NCBI GenBank assembly: GCA_033807695.1
Contig: CM066305.1
Coordinates: forward strand, 1,798,001-1,862,000
Origin: Daedaleopsis sinensis
Taxonomy: Eukaryota; Basidiomycota; Agaricomycetes; Polyporales; Polyporaceae
Direction of reading: 5' to 3'
DNA length: 64,000 bases
The notes under the pieces are model-generated. The model made no database searches, had not been told where the DNA came from, and saw nothing but the letters and a program-made list of their open reading frames with translations. Below are positions 30,517-40,628 of this stretch, in pieces. The position numbers were made by a program, and so were the translations under genes. How positions within the stretch are numbered: position 1 is the first letter of the stretch; the number at the start of each line of letters is the position of its first letter.

Positions 30517-32768
30517 ATGCGCCGTATGACCCGTTCCACCACCAGACCGGATGGTTCCTCGAGCAGACGGGGGCAGTCCGAAGAACGAACAGATGATGTG
30601 GCGATGCCAGAAGAGGATGGCGACGCGCCGAACGAGAGTAGTACCACCACATTGCAGGTCAGTAAACAGTGTTGCACGAATCAATGCGCTCGTGTAGCTA
30701 CCATACTCATCAATCGCCAGGGATTGCTCGAGAGAGCGTTAAGAGGAGCGAGGTCTATTGAGCGGGAAAACGAACAGCTCAAGAAGGTAGTCAAGACTCT
30801 CGAAAGCAAACTTGCAAGGGTCCAAAAAGCAGACGATATTGTCGTTCGACCGGCCAAGGGCAAGAATGTAGCTCGTAATAATGAATCTAGTAAGGAGGTC
30901 CAGCGGTTGAAGAAACAAGTATTGAAATTAGAGAAGGTGAAGCTCGCGTCCTCGTTTAGGTGTTCACTGCCATGTCCGGCTTTACTGACACGTTCTTGTG
31001 CACGGTATATGCGCCTCAGTCCAAGGAAAAGTACAGGAAGAGGATACACGAGGTACTCGTGAGAGACAATTACACCTAGAAGTGATGCTCATATTTTCTG
31101 TTAACCTGTCAGCTGAACATGAGAGAGGTCAAGTCTGAGGCTAACGACCTCGTGGACGATGCAGAATTCGAAGTGGGCGACTCGGCCTACAAGATGCGCA
31201 AGGTACTTAAACGAGGTATAAGATTCCTGGACTCGAACGAGTTCAGGTCTGTTTTGAGGAAAGTCGGGGGTCCCTCACGTGACATTGGCACCCCGACCTC
31301 TGACACCCCTTGACATCTCCCCTTCGGGTTGCGTGGGGTTAACTTGAGAAATTCCTGACATACGTACCATGCAGGTAGTCTCGTAACCAGACGGTATAGG
31401 GAGGGCTCTCTGTTTGGGAGGCGGAGATCGAAAAACCCAAACACAGAACCGTCCTATAACGTCTGGTGAACTTCGTATAGATGGGTGGGGGTATCCCAAA
31501 TATAGCGCTCGAGGAGGACTATGACGCAAGCGCTCTGAGGGGATACCCCCACCCCTCTATACGAAGTTCACCAGACGTATAGGAACTGTCCTGTGCTTGC
31601 GTTTTTCGCACTCCGATGCCCCTTTCGGACAGTTCCTATACGTCTGGTTACGAGACTACCATGCAGGAGGTTCTCGAGCAACCCATACCGCAACCTGACA
31701 GTGCCTGATAGTATCTAAATCAACGGTGGAATGGCGCCGCTCGGCCGAGCGGCTGGCGAAAGCCTGCCCGGCGCCCGGCGCCTACACCGTTCTGAGGTTT
31801 TTGTGTTGAAGTTCGAGTCCAGGTTTGCCCGGAGGGCGGTGTTATTATATATCTCTAGGTTTGATTGCTGACGAGGTGAAAGCTTTTGCGCGAGTTCCGC
31901 GAACTCATGGAGACAAACACACTTGGAGAAAATGAAGACTGTCCGATATGCTTCGAATCTCTCCAGCTGGAGAAGTGTCAGAGGTAACGCTTACCTCAGT
32001 CCCAGTGCCAACTTGCTTGAACATCCATGGTCACACCAGTTTACCGTGCCAGCATATGTTCTGCAACGATTGTATCAAGAAACTGAAGCCAGAGGCCGGT
32101 AGCTACGCTGATGACGTCGGCTCTATCCGCTGCCCTCAATGTCGAATTGTCTGCGGACGAGACGACCTAGAACCTGTAGAGATGACAGCCTCGGCACAAT
32201 GGGATGCCCTCTTGAAAGTAGCAGAAAGATGGGCGAAGATGGACGTGCGGAGAGAAGTGGACACTACCGAGGAAGAGGCAGAAGAAGACTTCATCGATGA
32301 AGACCAATCCGAGCAAGAAACAAGGTATGAGTACCTTTAGGCTATGACGGGGTGTTGTTACCTGACCTATGTCTCAAGTACGAGGGCTTCCGAGGAGTGC
32401 AACCCTGTCGCAAGTACACCAGAGCCTGACGAGCAACGATTACAACCTCAGACGCCATCCCGTTTGCGTCGGCGAATCGCCGTCGTCGCATCATCACCCT
32501 CCGTCGAGTCAGAAGTTGTTCAAGAGGAGTACGTCACTTACAGCCAGTCAGCATTGCTCTTAACCTCTAGCTGATAGTATACGCTTTGATTTCCAGTGAA
32601 GCTACTGGTTCTGGAGCGCATCTCGCTCGCACCGGTACCCCAGCTCCTGAAGCATCTACGTCCTCAGGACAGCCCGCGCGATCCAGCTACTCCGCATCGC
32701 CCAACAAAGATAAAAGGAAGAGGATGAGCCAGTTAGTCGAGGCGCGTGCGAAGAAACCACGTCTGTAG
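30517..32768 (+). CDS. RING-finger protein (putative E3 ubiquitin ligase) with coiled coil
   Basis: Exons 30517-30657, 30721-30936, 31020-31052, 31113-31202, 31883-31983, 32040-32324, 32379-32528, 32597-32768; 395 residues. Residues ~50-130 are a coiled coil (RSIERENEQLKKVVKTLESKL and on). Exons 4 and 5 join as YKMRKLLREFRELMETNT. A C3HC4 RING begins at C180: CPIC, then CQSLPCQHMFCNDC and CPQC near residue 245; the middle of the RING is made by splicing at 31983/32040. The tail is acidic then basic, ending AKKPRL (possible nuclear signal). By family, RINGs recruit E2 enzymes; the target is unknown. Intron 4 (31203-31882, 680 nt) is about ten times the normal length because it holds a foldback element. 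Its acceptor is a non-standard AAG. Confidence 0.85.
31375..31658. mobile_element. MITE-like foldback element inside a RING-gene intron
   Basis: Ends are inverted repeats of about 25 bp (31375-31400 and 31633-31658; start GTAGTCTCGTAACCAGACG, one-base indel). The flanks repeat CCATGCAG (31367-31374 and 31659-31666), an apparent 7-8 bp target-site duplication as made by hAT-type elements. Inside is a second inverted pair (31453-31497 with 31538-31582, about 40 bp) and a third hairpin (31570-31590 with 31630-31650, about 21 bp perfect). It encodes no protein. The element is about 284 bp, lies wholly within intron 4, and should be spliced out. Classification as hAT-related is inference from duplication length only. 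Confidence 0.75.
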
Positions 32769-32952
32769 ACTGTAGCAAAGTTATGTTGCAACTGCTGGCT
32801 CGGCCGATACCCATGATCTCGAACCTGTTGTAGTATTGTAGCATTTTGGATAGCTCGTGTAAAGGTCCTCACGGGGCATAAACATAAGGAAATACCAGGA
32901 GCAAGGAATAACATTAACCTCGTATCATCAGAAACGTCCCGCAATCAACGCC

Positions 32953-35900
32953 TCACAAGACCTCCACCAGGCCTCGCGCAGGAGATATGATGGCCACAGC
33001 TTTGCTCGTGAAGTCCATCGCGCCCCCACCTTCGTATGCTACCAATTCGCCCATGTCTCCGACATAGCCTTCGAGGTCGAGCAGCCTCTCCAGGTTGGTC
33101 GTCACGAGTTCGTATGCTTGCTTTTTCGTGATCAGATCGTTGGAATCAAGCATCGCCTAGATACATGAAGTGTCAGGTCATGTTAACTTAGAACTGGAAC
33201 GGTTGCGTACCCATCCTAAGTCAAAGCGGGTTCCTTGAACATGGGTAGTTTCCCATGTGCCCAGTCCGACAACAACTCCGTGCTCGAGTAGTGTGTTCAA
33301 AGCAGAGCCATTGGTAAGGGGAGAACCAGGAATGCTGTGAGGGGGCATCCCCACGGTCAACCATAATCACGAGCAATAGGCAAGTCAAGGAACATACACT
33401 CTGCGCTCATCCCATGACCACGGAAATTGTCTTGACGGGCTCAAGATGACACCGATCTTAGCATGCGCTGTAGTGGGACCATGTCAGTTCTGTGTCGCTT
33501 GAATACAGACCAGCACCGCGAGATCCAGGGACATACCGATCTCCTCGGCTAGAATATGCGCCTCAGTCGCACGGGAGAAGATCATCCGCATGTACGACCC
33601 GCGTTTCTCCTCCACCTCATCCTTCAGCTTGATCAGGGTGGCCATGACGTCCGCGCTCGATACGTCAATCACGAGTGGGATGACACCCTGCAAGCATGGC
33701 AGCTCAGTCGGAGGCACACACACAAAAAAGCAGATCCCTCACGTTTGCGGCTTTCTTAAACCACTCGCCCGTCTCCGTGCTTGCGTCTTCCCCATTCAGA
33801 AGCAACCGGCGCAAGGTGGCGATCTCCATGCTCACGCTCATGCCAGGGTAACCAGGAGAAATGGGAGCAGTCCTTCCAATGGCTACGTGCAACGCTGTGA
33901 TAGGCTTGATGATTGCAGCACGCTCCATGCCGTGGTGTGCTCCCGTGCGGAAAGTTGCGGAGAGCCCGCCCATGAAGCTGCCTCTGGAAAACGCAGCAGG
34001 GCGAAGAAACGACGTCGTCGCATATGTGACTCCCGCCCGATGAGCGACCCTATACGACTCGTTCAGCGTCCTCCAGGACCGTGATGAAGTAAGGAAGGTC
34101 ACCCACAGCGCATTTCTCGTCCCGAACTGAAGCGCGTCGCTCACACGCACCAGACCACCAACATCGCCCATCACCCTCGGGATGTCTCCCTTCAGCGGAT
34201 CCAGCCTCATACCGTCCCCAGTCGACGGCTCGCTCTCGATCTCCTCGATGCCCAAGGCAGAGCCGAAGCTCATTATGCCGGGCGCGATCGCTCCTCCATG
34301 CAGATCCACGACAGCATCCGCATTCTCGCCCTCGCACACCCTTCCGACGCAGGTCACCCTCCCTCGCTCGACGATGACGTCCATCATGCCCTCGCGCACG
34401 TCCAGCCCGGGGAACAAGTCTGGTTGGAGGTAGTCCCTGTTGTTCCGCGTGAACAGCTCCTTGACGTTGCGGAACGCGACTCGGCCTCCCACAGTCGTGT
34501 TCGGTCGGAGCGAGAGCAGGCCGTCGTATCTGAGCACTTTCTCCTTCTCGACGTCGAAGTTCGGCACCTTGGGGGGATCGCGGCGTGCGGAGGTGTTCTT
34601 CGCTTTTCCCATCGGGATGTGGCTGCGGTCGGCATCTACTTGCAGGATGCCGTCGATCCAGACCCTCCGTGGAGATGCACCGAGGTGGAGCGGGTGCGAG
34701 TCCCATAGGACGAGGTCGGCGTCGGCTCCTTCACGCAGGATACCGATGCGGTGCGAGAGGCCGGCGGCATTCGCGGGAATGGCGGTCACGGCTGTGAGAG
34801 CCATGTTCGGTGGAAGGCCTACAGGATGGTCAACGGGTAGGCCAATTTACGCCGCGAATGCGAATTTACCATAGTAATGCGCTTGCTGGGCTTCGAAAAG
34901 TAGATACCTGCTGTTATGCGAGTTCTGGTCCGACTGCGCATGAATGTCAGAGTGGAGCCAAACATGGGTGAATGGGCAATCGTCACCTTCATGGCCACTT
35001 GGAATCCACTTTCTGCGAGAATGCGTGCCGCGAACTCGGATCCTCGGAATGTCTCTCGCTTATATCTCGAACTGTCAGCGGACAGTGCAATGGTCGGGAG
35101 GCCTCCGTACCTAGACTGGAATGAGACATCGGTGGCGGACAACGCGGCGAGCACCACTTACATCGTTTTCAACGGACCAGACACCAAGTACGCCTCATGA
35201 GCACCTTGGATAGAGGCAATCGGGATCTTGAACTCTTGCGACAGCTAGTCGAACGCTACTTCAATGTCGCATCGGAGCTTATGCTGACCATACGCACTCT
35301 AACTAAAGCATCCAAATCGACAGCCTCCTCGCATTGCACCGATACCTACGACCATCGGGCACCAGCAGCGATTAGCAACACTCTTATCTCAAGTGCAAGC
35401 AGACGCGCTCTAACCTTAGCTTTACCGCGGAGCACGTCTACGAGGACCTCCCACCTGTAGTCCTCCGGGTAGGCCCCGCTCCCGATCTCGCCCCACAGCC
35501 CTGCCTCGGCGCGGGCGCAGAACGCGTCCTGCGCGTCGCGGAACCCGCGCGCCATGGCGAATGCAGCTCGGAGCGCCCACATGTTGTCCATGCGGTTGCC
35601 GTACGCCCGCGTGCTCTCGCCGCACGCCATCCTGTGCAGACCACCGCAGGGCACCCCACGTAAAGTGCCAGGTCGGAGCAGTGACGGGGCGGGGTTATGC
35701 GGGGTCAAGTGAACACTAGCGTTGGCACTAACAAGCTTGCGACGTACATGAGGTGCCGCCACCGGGGCGCGTACGGGTCCAGTCGGGTGCCGTTGAGCTG
35801 GTACGGTGGCTCGAGCAGCATCGAGGTCGGCGTCCGCTGGGTCGTCTTGCGCAGCTTCATCATGAACGCCTGGCCGCCTGCGTACCACAGCATGAGCAGC

Positions 35901-36796
35901 TTACTCCACACCTAGCCGGGCCCCAGACTCCAGTCCCTCACCGATCGCGTTGTGTCCGCTGTCGGGCAGGACCTGCACGGTGGTGACGCCGCCCGCCACC
36001 GCATACGCGAAGGAGGCGTCGTGCGTGTTGAGGCCGTCTATGCTCCGGAGCCAGGGGAGGATGGGGCCGTTGGGCGAGTCGAGTTCGAGAGCTCCTGTGG
36101 TGACGGGTGCGCTGACCAGCCCCACGCGCGAGTACAGATCGACTGCGTGCCATTCAGTATCAAGTGAGTACGTCCGACCAGTCGCTATAGCCCAAGCGGA
36201 GACTGACCTAGCCCCGGCGTGACCCACCCCCCGTGTGCGTCAACGACATCGGTGTCCTTTCCGACGTAGAGCGCCTCCGGAATGTACCCGATGCCCTGCA
36301 CAAGGCCCTTGTCCAGGAGGATGTCGCCGTACACGATCTCCGTGCCGTTGCGCGCCCCAGTCCACAGCGTGACGTTCTTGATCAGCGTCGCGCGAGTGCC
36401 CGGCTCGTACCTGTCCGAGCGTTCTCTTGTGAAGAATCCCGCCGACCATGACGGCCCGGGGGCGTCGCGCAGGCGGGCGCATTGAGCCAAGATGCTCGAC
36501 GGGTCATGCGGGGGCTCCTGTGGGTTTGCGTTCGTACTTGCGGCGTCTTCATTTCCTCTTGACGTCGATCCTGAGGGGTGGGGGAGGAGGAGCGGAATGG
36601 ACAGCGCATACAGCGCCAGCGCCGCAAACACCGTATACAGCACCTTCCGTTGGAAGCTGGGCGCATAGAGGTCCCATGGGGAGTGCGAGCGTCGATTCGA
36701 AATGGCCGTCTCCTGGGGCCTACCATACGAACCAGGAGGTAGAGCAAACAGGTGTGCTCGAGGAGGCTTCGGATTCAGAGGCTCTCGTGTGGCCAT
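32953..36796 (-). CDS. Membrane-anchored amidohydrolase (fungal 'carbohydrate esterase family 9'-type)
   Basis: Thirteen exons: 36796-36208, 36142-35942, 35877-35748, 35631-35415, 35345-35298, 35244-35162, 35110-34987, 34933-34870, 34818-33743, 33687-33537, 33467-33398, 33334-33211, 33156-32953; 1026 residues. A single membrane helix (VLYTVFAALALYALSIPLLL, about 52-71) suggests a type II membrane protein. The first amidohydrolase part has GLVDLYSRVGL (only partly keeping the usual HxH), GGVTTVQVLPDSGH and YKRETFRGSEFAARIL, then SRYLLFEAQQAHYYGLPP and GILREGADADLVLWDSHPL. A second half follows with similar blocks. Family naming comes from resemblance to N-acetylglucosamine-6-phosphate deacetylases; the substrate is unproven. 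The VDLYSRV segment lacks the metal-binding His pair, so activity is uncertain. Confidence 0.85.
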
Positions 36797-36851
36797 CGTC
36801 GTCGTCGGTTGAGGAGTGGAAGAGAGTTGACCACGATGTATGCGCAGCTGC

Positions 36852-37532
36852 CTAATCCTTATACACCAACGTGTCGAACGCCTCGTTCACTGAGCGTGCC
36901 TTGGGCCATGGCCCGTCCACGACCTCCAGGCTCACCTTCATGACCGTCACAGAAGGACTCTCAGCAGCAGCGTGGTGGATCCTGGTTGCTTCCTGGGGTA
37001 CCGGTAAGGAGTGCTGCAACACCGGCCGATGTCGCGCAAGGATCGAGCTCAGTGGGTTCGAGGGGTGAAACAATTCCTATTCCGAGTGTGCGCGTGAACT
37101 CGAACGCTATAGCTACACCACGCCAAGCAGCGCTGCACCACTCTTGATGCCACGCCCGCGTGCAGCCGCAAGGCTGATGGCGAGGCAGCTCAAAAGGAAT
37201 CCAGAGAACCTGTACCGCGGCAGCGATCGGGGGATAGGTCATCTCCACGTCTCGCACCTCTAGTAGGAGTAAACCCACCTGAAGAACGCTACGCGTGACA
37301 ACGACCGCTCCTCGAGCGCGGTGCGAGACGATGCGAATATCGAGCGCAAGACTGCTGGTGTCACCGGAATGCGACTCCGGTGCGGGGATGGTGGAGGCAG
37401 GCCTGCGTCGGCGGACGCGCCTGCCTGGGATTCGTTGCGCAGGTAGACTGAGTTCGGATGTGTGGCCGTCGGCGTGTTGTGGAAGGCGGAAGGCGTAGGC
37501 GTGATGGAAGAAGATGAAGACATAGTGCTCAT
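36852..37532 (-). CDS. Small predicted membrane protein, unknown function
   Basis: Proposed exons 37532-37279, 37209-37119, 37076-36852; 189 residues. It begins MSTMSSSSSITPTPSAFHNTP, a Ser/Thr/Pro-rich head, followed by RSRIPVTPAVLRSIFASSRTALEERSLSRVAFF. Splicing then creates a hydrophobic segment (FSGFLLSCLAISLAAA), and the C-terminal exon reads ELFHPSNPLSSILARHRP, ending AFDTLVYKD. All junctions keep phase, but intron 2 is short (about 42 nt) and its donor (GTGTAG) is weak. No family recognised. It is tandem to the amidohydrolase, whose ATG lies 55 bp downstream of this stop, and divergent from the LRR gene. Confidence 0.55.
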
Positions 37533-37811
37533 CGCTAGTAAAGGTGTCGTATGTAGTCGTCCAGTCGGCCACACATCGAATAACAAGTCCGAGCTGTGGT
37601 GGTCGCGAGCTATCGCGCGTGGGAGCGACCATATGATCGCGTGTTGTACTGTATGGGCGTCTACAGATCCCGTACTTCTCGGAGTACGCGCAGCAAAGCG
37701 GCCAGGAAAGGATGCTTTCGCTCTCAAGCTTTGTCTCCCACCGACCACTCTCCATATCGCGCGACTTATAACCAGCCCGTGCACACACGCGACGACCCGC
37801 GATGCGACGCA

Positions 37812-39249
37812 ATGGAGCACACGTACGTCGACGAGCTGCCGTCGGACGAAGAGTCGTGCTACTACGCAGAGCACCTCGTATTCCACCCTGACCCCGACCC
37901 GACCTTCCCGCCTCCCTACTCTGACGACGAGCTCGCGGAAGTCCTCCCCCACTGCCCGAGCATCTCGACCGCATACCTCGGCGGCATACCCGACCTCTCT
38001 GATCGGACCCTCATCCTTCTCGCAGAGAACGCGCCGGGACTGACCTATCTCGACATCTCCGGCTGCACAGAAGTCACAGGGCTCGGTCTACAAGCCATCG
38101 CGACGCACTCGACCTCGCTCACCTCTCTCTACATCGGCCGTATCCCCGGAGTAACCGACCCCACGCTCGCCGCGCTCGTCCGCGGGCTCCCGCATCTCGA
38201 GGTGCTCGAGATGGATGGCCTCCCGCTCGTAACCGCCGGCGCGGTGCGGGACGTGTGGACGTTCGCGCGCGGCCTGAAGCACTGGACGCTCTCGGGCTGC
38301 ATGCACATAACGGACGGCGGGTTCCCATGGGTACCGGGCCTGCAGGCAGATCAGGAGCGACGCAGGACGCGGACGGACAGCCTCCCGCCGCTCGTCCTGC
38401 CGGGAACCCACCTGCTCGACAAGCTGCGCGTTCTCGTTCTGAGCCACTGCCTGAGGCTGACCGATGCGGCGGTCCGGGGGATCGTGGCGCACGCCCCGCG
38501 CATACACACCCTCAATCTGGCCGGGTGCATCGAACTGACGGACCGCGCTCTGGAGGCGGTCTGCGCGCTCGGGCGGCACCTGCGCGTCGTCGACGTCGGC
38601 GGGCTGGAGCGTGTCACCGACAGGGGAGTGTTCGCGCTCGCATCGGCGTGTACACATCTGCAATCGGCGGACGTCAGCTGTGAGCACCGTCTATCTATGC
38701 GCTGCTTGCCTCTCTTATTGACTGTGCCGTGCATGCAGTCGTCCCGAGGCTGACAGATCTGGCTGTCCTGGAGCTCGCATCCCTGCCTCGGCTGCAGACG
38801 CTGGGGGCGGCGGGGTTGCCGCGATTGACGGACCATGCGATGTTCTTCGCGGCGGAGCACGCGTTCGAGCTTGAGGAACTACACCTCAGCTACTGCGTCG
38901 GCCTCACGCTCGATGGCGTGCGCGCGGTGCTTCGGAGACTGGCCAAGCTGGAGCACATAAGCCTTTCTGGTGTGCCGGCCATGAAACGGCGAGGCGTGGG
39001 CCGATTCTCAGACCGGTGTCCCGAGGTGAGTCGGTTTCCCGGAGCGAAGTGTGCGTCGGCGTTGACCATAGCCCGCCCGACGTGCAGGGATACGACGAAC
39101 GGAAGCAGGGTGTATGGCGGGTATTCCGGGCACAAAACATTCGTGCGCTAGGCGGGTTTCTGGAGAAGGAACAATGGCGTAGAAGGGAGGCCGAGAGGGT
39201 GAACGTCCTGTTCGACGCCAGAGGTGACGACTCACGAGAGCTGTATTAA
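37812..39249 (+). CDS. Leucine-rich repeat protein (AMN1/FBXL-type), no F-box seen
   Basis: Exons 37812-38679, 38739-39025, 39088-39249; 438 residues. The body is a series of cysteine-type LRRs with the pattern L-x-x-L-x-L-x-x-C-x-x-(I/L)-T-D: GLTYLDISGCTEVTGLGL, KLRVLVLSHCLRLTDAAV, RIHTLNLAGCIELTDRAL, HLRVVDVGGLERVTDRGV and LEELHLSYCVGLTLDGV. Such repeats occur in SCF substrate receptors (FBXL, Grr1, Pof2) and AMN1. The N-terminus is acidic, and no F-box is visible before the repeats. The C-terminal exon is basic/helical (EKEQWRRREAERV). It could be an AMN1-like adaptor without an F-box, or an F-box exon may lie upstream and be missed. Confident for LRR, not for the partner. Confidence 0.85.
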
Positions 39250-40628
39250 GGTGAGTGCACACACGCTGTACGTATTGATGTTGTAGAAGCGAATGCGAAA
39301 TCTGAAATGGTGAATCTAGAATTGGCATGTTCGGCGTTCTAAAGAATGTGCACGCATGGAAGAGAGCTTGTTCACTTGATCCCCGGCATAGAAGACACCG
39401 GCACCGTGCACGTCGCCCGAAAATGAACGACCACGCCGGGCGTATAAATACTCACCAGGGACATGCTCAAGGTCGCGAGTCCTGATATGGGCGGATCGCG
39501 AGCGTATGGTAGCGGATCCTTGGATGAGACATGGAAACAGACAAGTAAAGCGCACCCTCGAATGTATGTTTGAGAGCGAATCCCGTGCCCCTGGCTGTGG
39601 TGAGTCGGACACCCGCAGGTGAACGGACGGAACTGACGACTGACGAGCGCACACGCTGTGTTCTAAAAACCCAAGCTTTGAGTACAATGACGTCGAGGAG
39701 AAGCTTTAATCAATGCTGCGTGCACTATTATTCGATGCGCTCACCTTGACAGGATGTCTGGGGTTTGGAGCACGGAGCGCAAACTGCAAAGGGTATGGAA
39801 CATGCGGGCGGCAGGCGGCAGCGGTGGAGAAGGCAGGAATGATTATGGTTTGACTCAAACAAGTGCAATATTAACTGTTGGAGCCAGGAGCATCAAGCGT
39901 GTTGGTGGTGCTGTGGACGTCGGTTGTTGGCTGCAGGCTGGGCGCTCCCGCGGCGGGAATGGGGCATCAATGGATTCAATGGAGGACGATCGGGGGCGAG
40001 CCCGCCTGCGTTGTTGGCGCGAGGGGCTGGCGGAATGAACACACAGCTACGGCCCACGAATTCGAAGCGCACCCGCCGACGTATGTGGCTGCGAAGGCGC
40101 CCGCTCGGCTGTCGGTGTGGCCAGTGCACTAATACGGCAAGTCAACTGCCATATGCGGCTGCTGCTAGGCACGGCCCGGCAGCCGAGTGCTGGCCGAGTG
40201 CACCGTGTCACCTATGGCGTCACCAGAAATTAGCAAGGGCCAGGAGGGATGCATGTTGTGCCTGACGTCGACCTCGCGCCCATCGTGCCCGGCGATGAGC
40301 TCGCGGCTGGAGACGACGAGGACGCCCCAGCGAACGACGCCCGCCCCGCCCTCAAGCACGCTCACACGTCGGGCGGGAACGCAAAGGGAGCGCATCGAGG
40401 CGAGATAAGAACAGCAGGCGCGTGTATACGAACCGTTGTTCGGGCTGACAGTGCCGGCCTGCATTCTCCAAGTCCCTGCGCTCTCCTCTCCGTTCCCATC
40501 CTTCCCCTCCTCCTCCTCCTCCTCCCTCCCAACCCGTCTTCCCCTCCATCCTCCTCCGCCGCTCGTATCCTGCCAATACCCATACGCGTGCATATCTCGA
40601 ATGCCCCCACGCCGAACCTGTCACCGCC
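39250..40628. other. Long intergenic region, no gene supported
   Basis: About 1.4 kb. Frames here are short or GC-shadow-like. The right part (about 40495-40560) is a long pyrimidine tract (CTCCTCCTCCTCC type), which probably forms the 5' UTR of the RhoGEF gene. Nothing else was recognised. Confidence 0.5.

Noticed and set aside
31731..31840. tRNA-like sequence with A-box-like (TCGGCCGAGCGG) and B-box-like (GTTCGAGTCC) words in the RING-gene intron
   Set aside because: The T stem does not pair, no convincing acceptor stem is found, and part of the A-box match is an 18-bp palindrome (31736-31753). At best it is a relic of a tRNA-derived SINE.
36961..37974. A 337-residue minus-strand frame across the divergent promoter of the LRR gene
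   Set aside because: It overlaps the LRR start and has no domain. The shorter spliced model at 36852-37532 explains the coding-like parts better.
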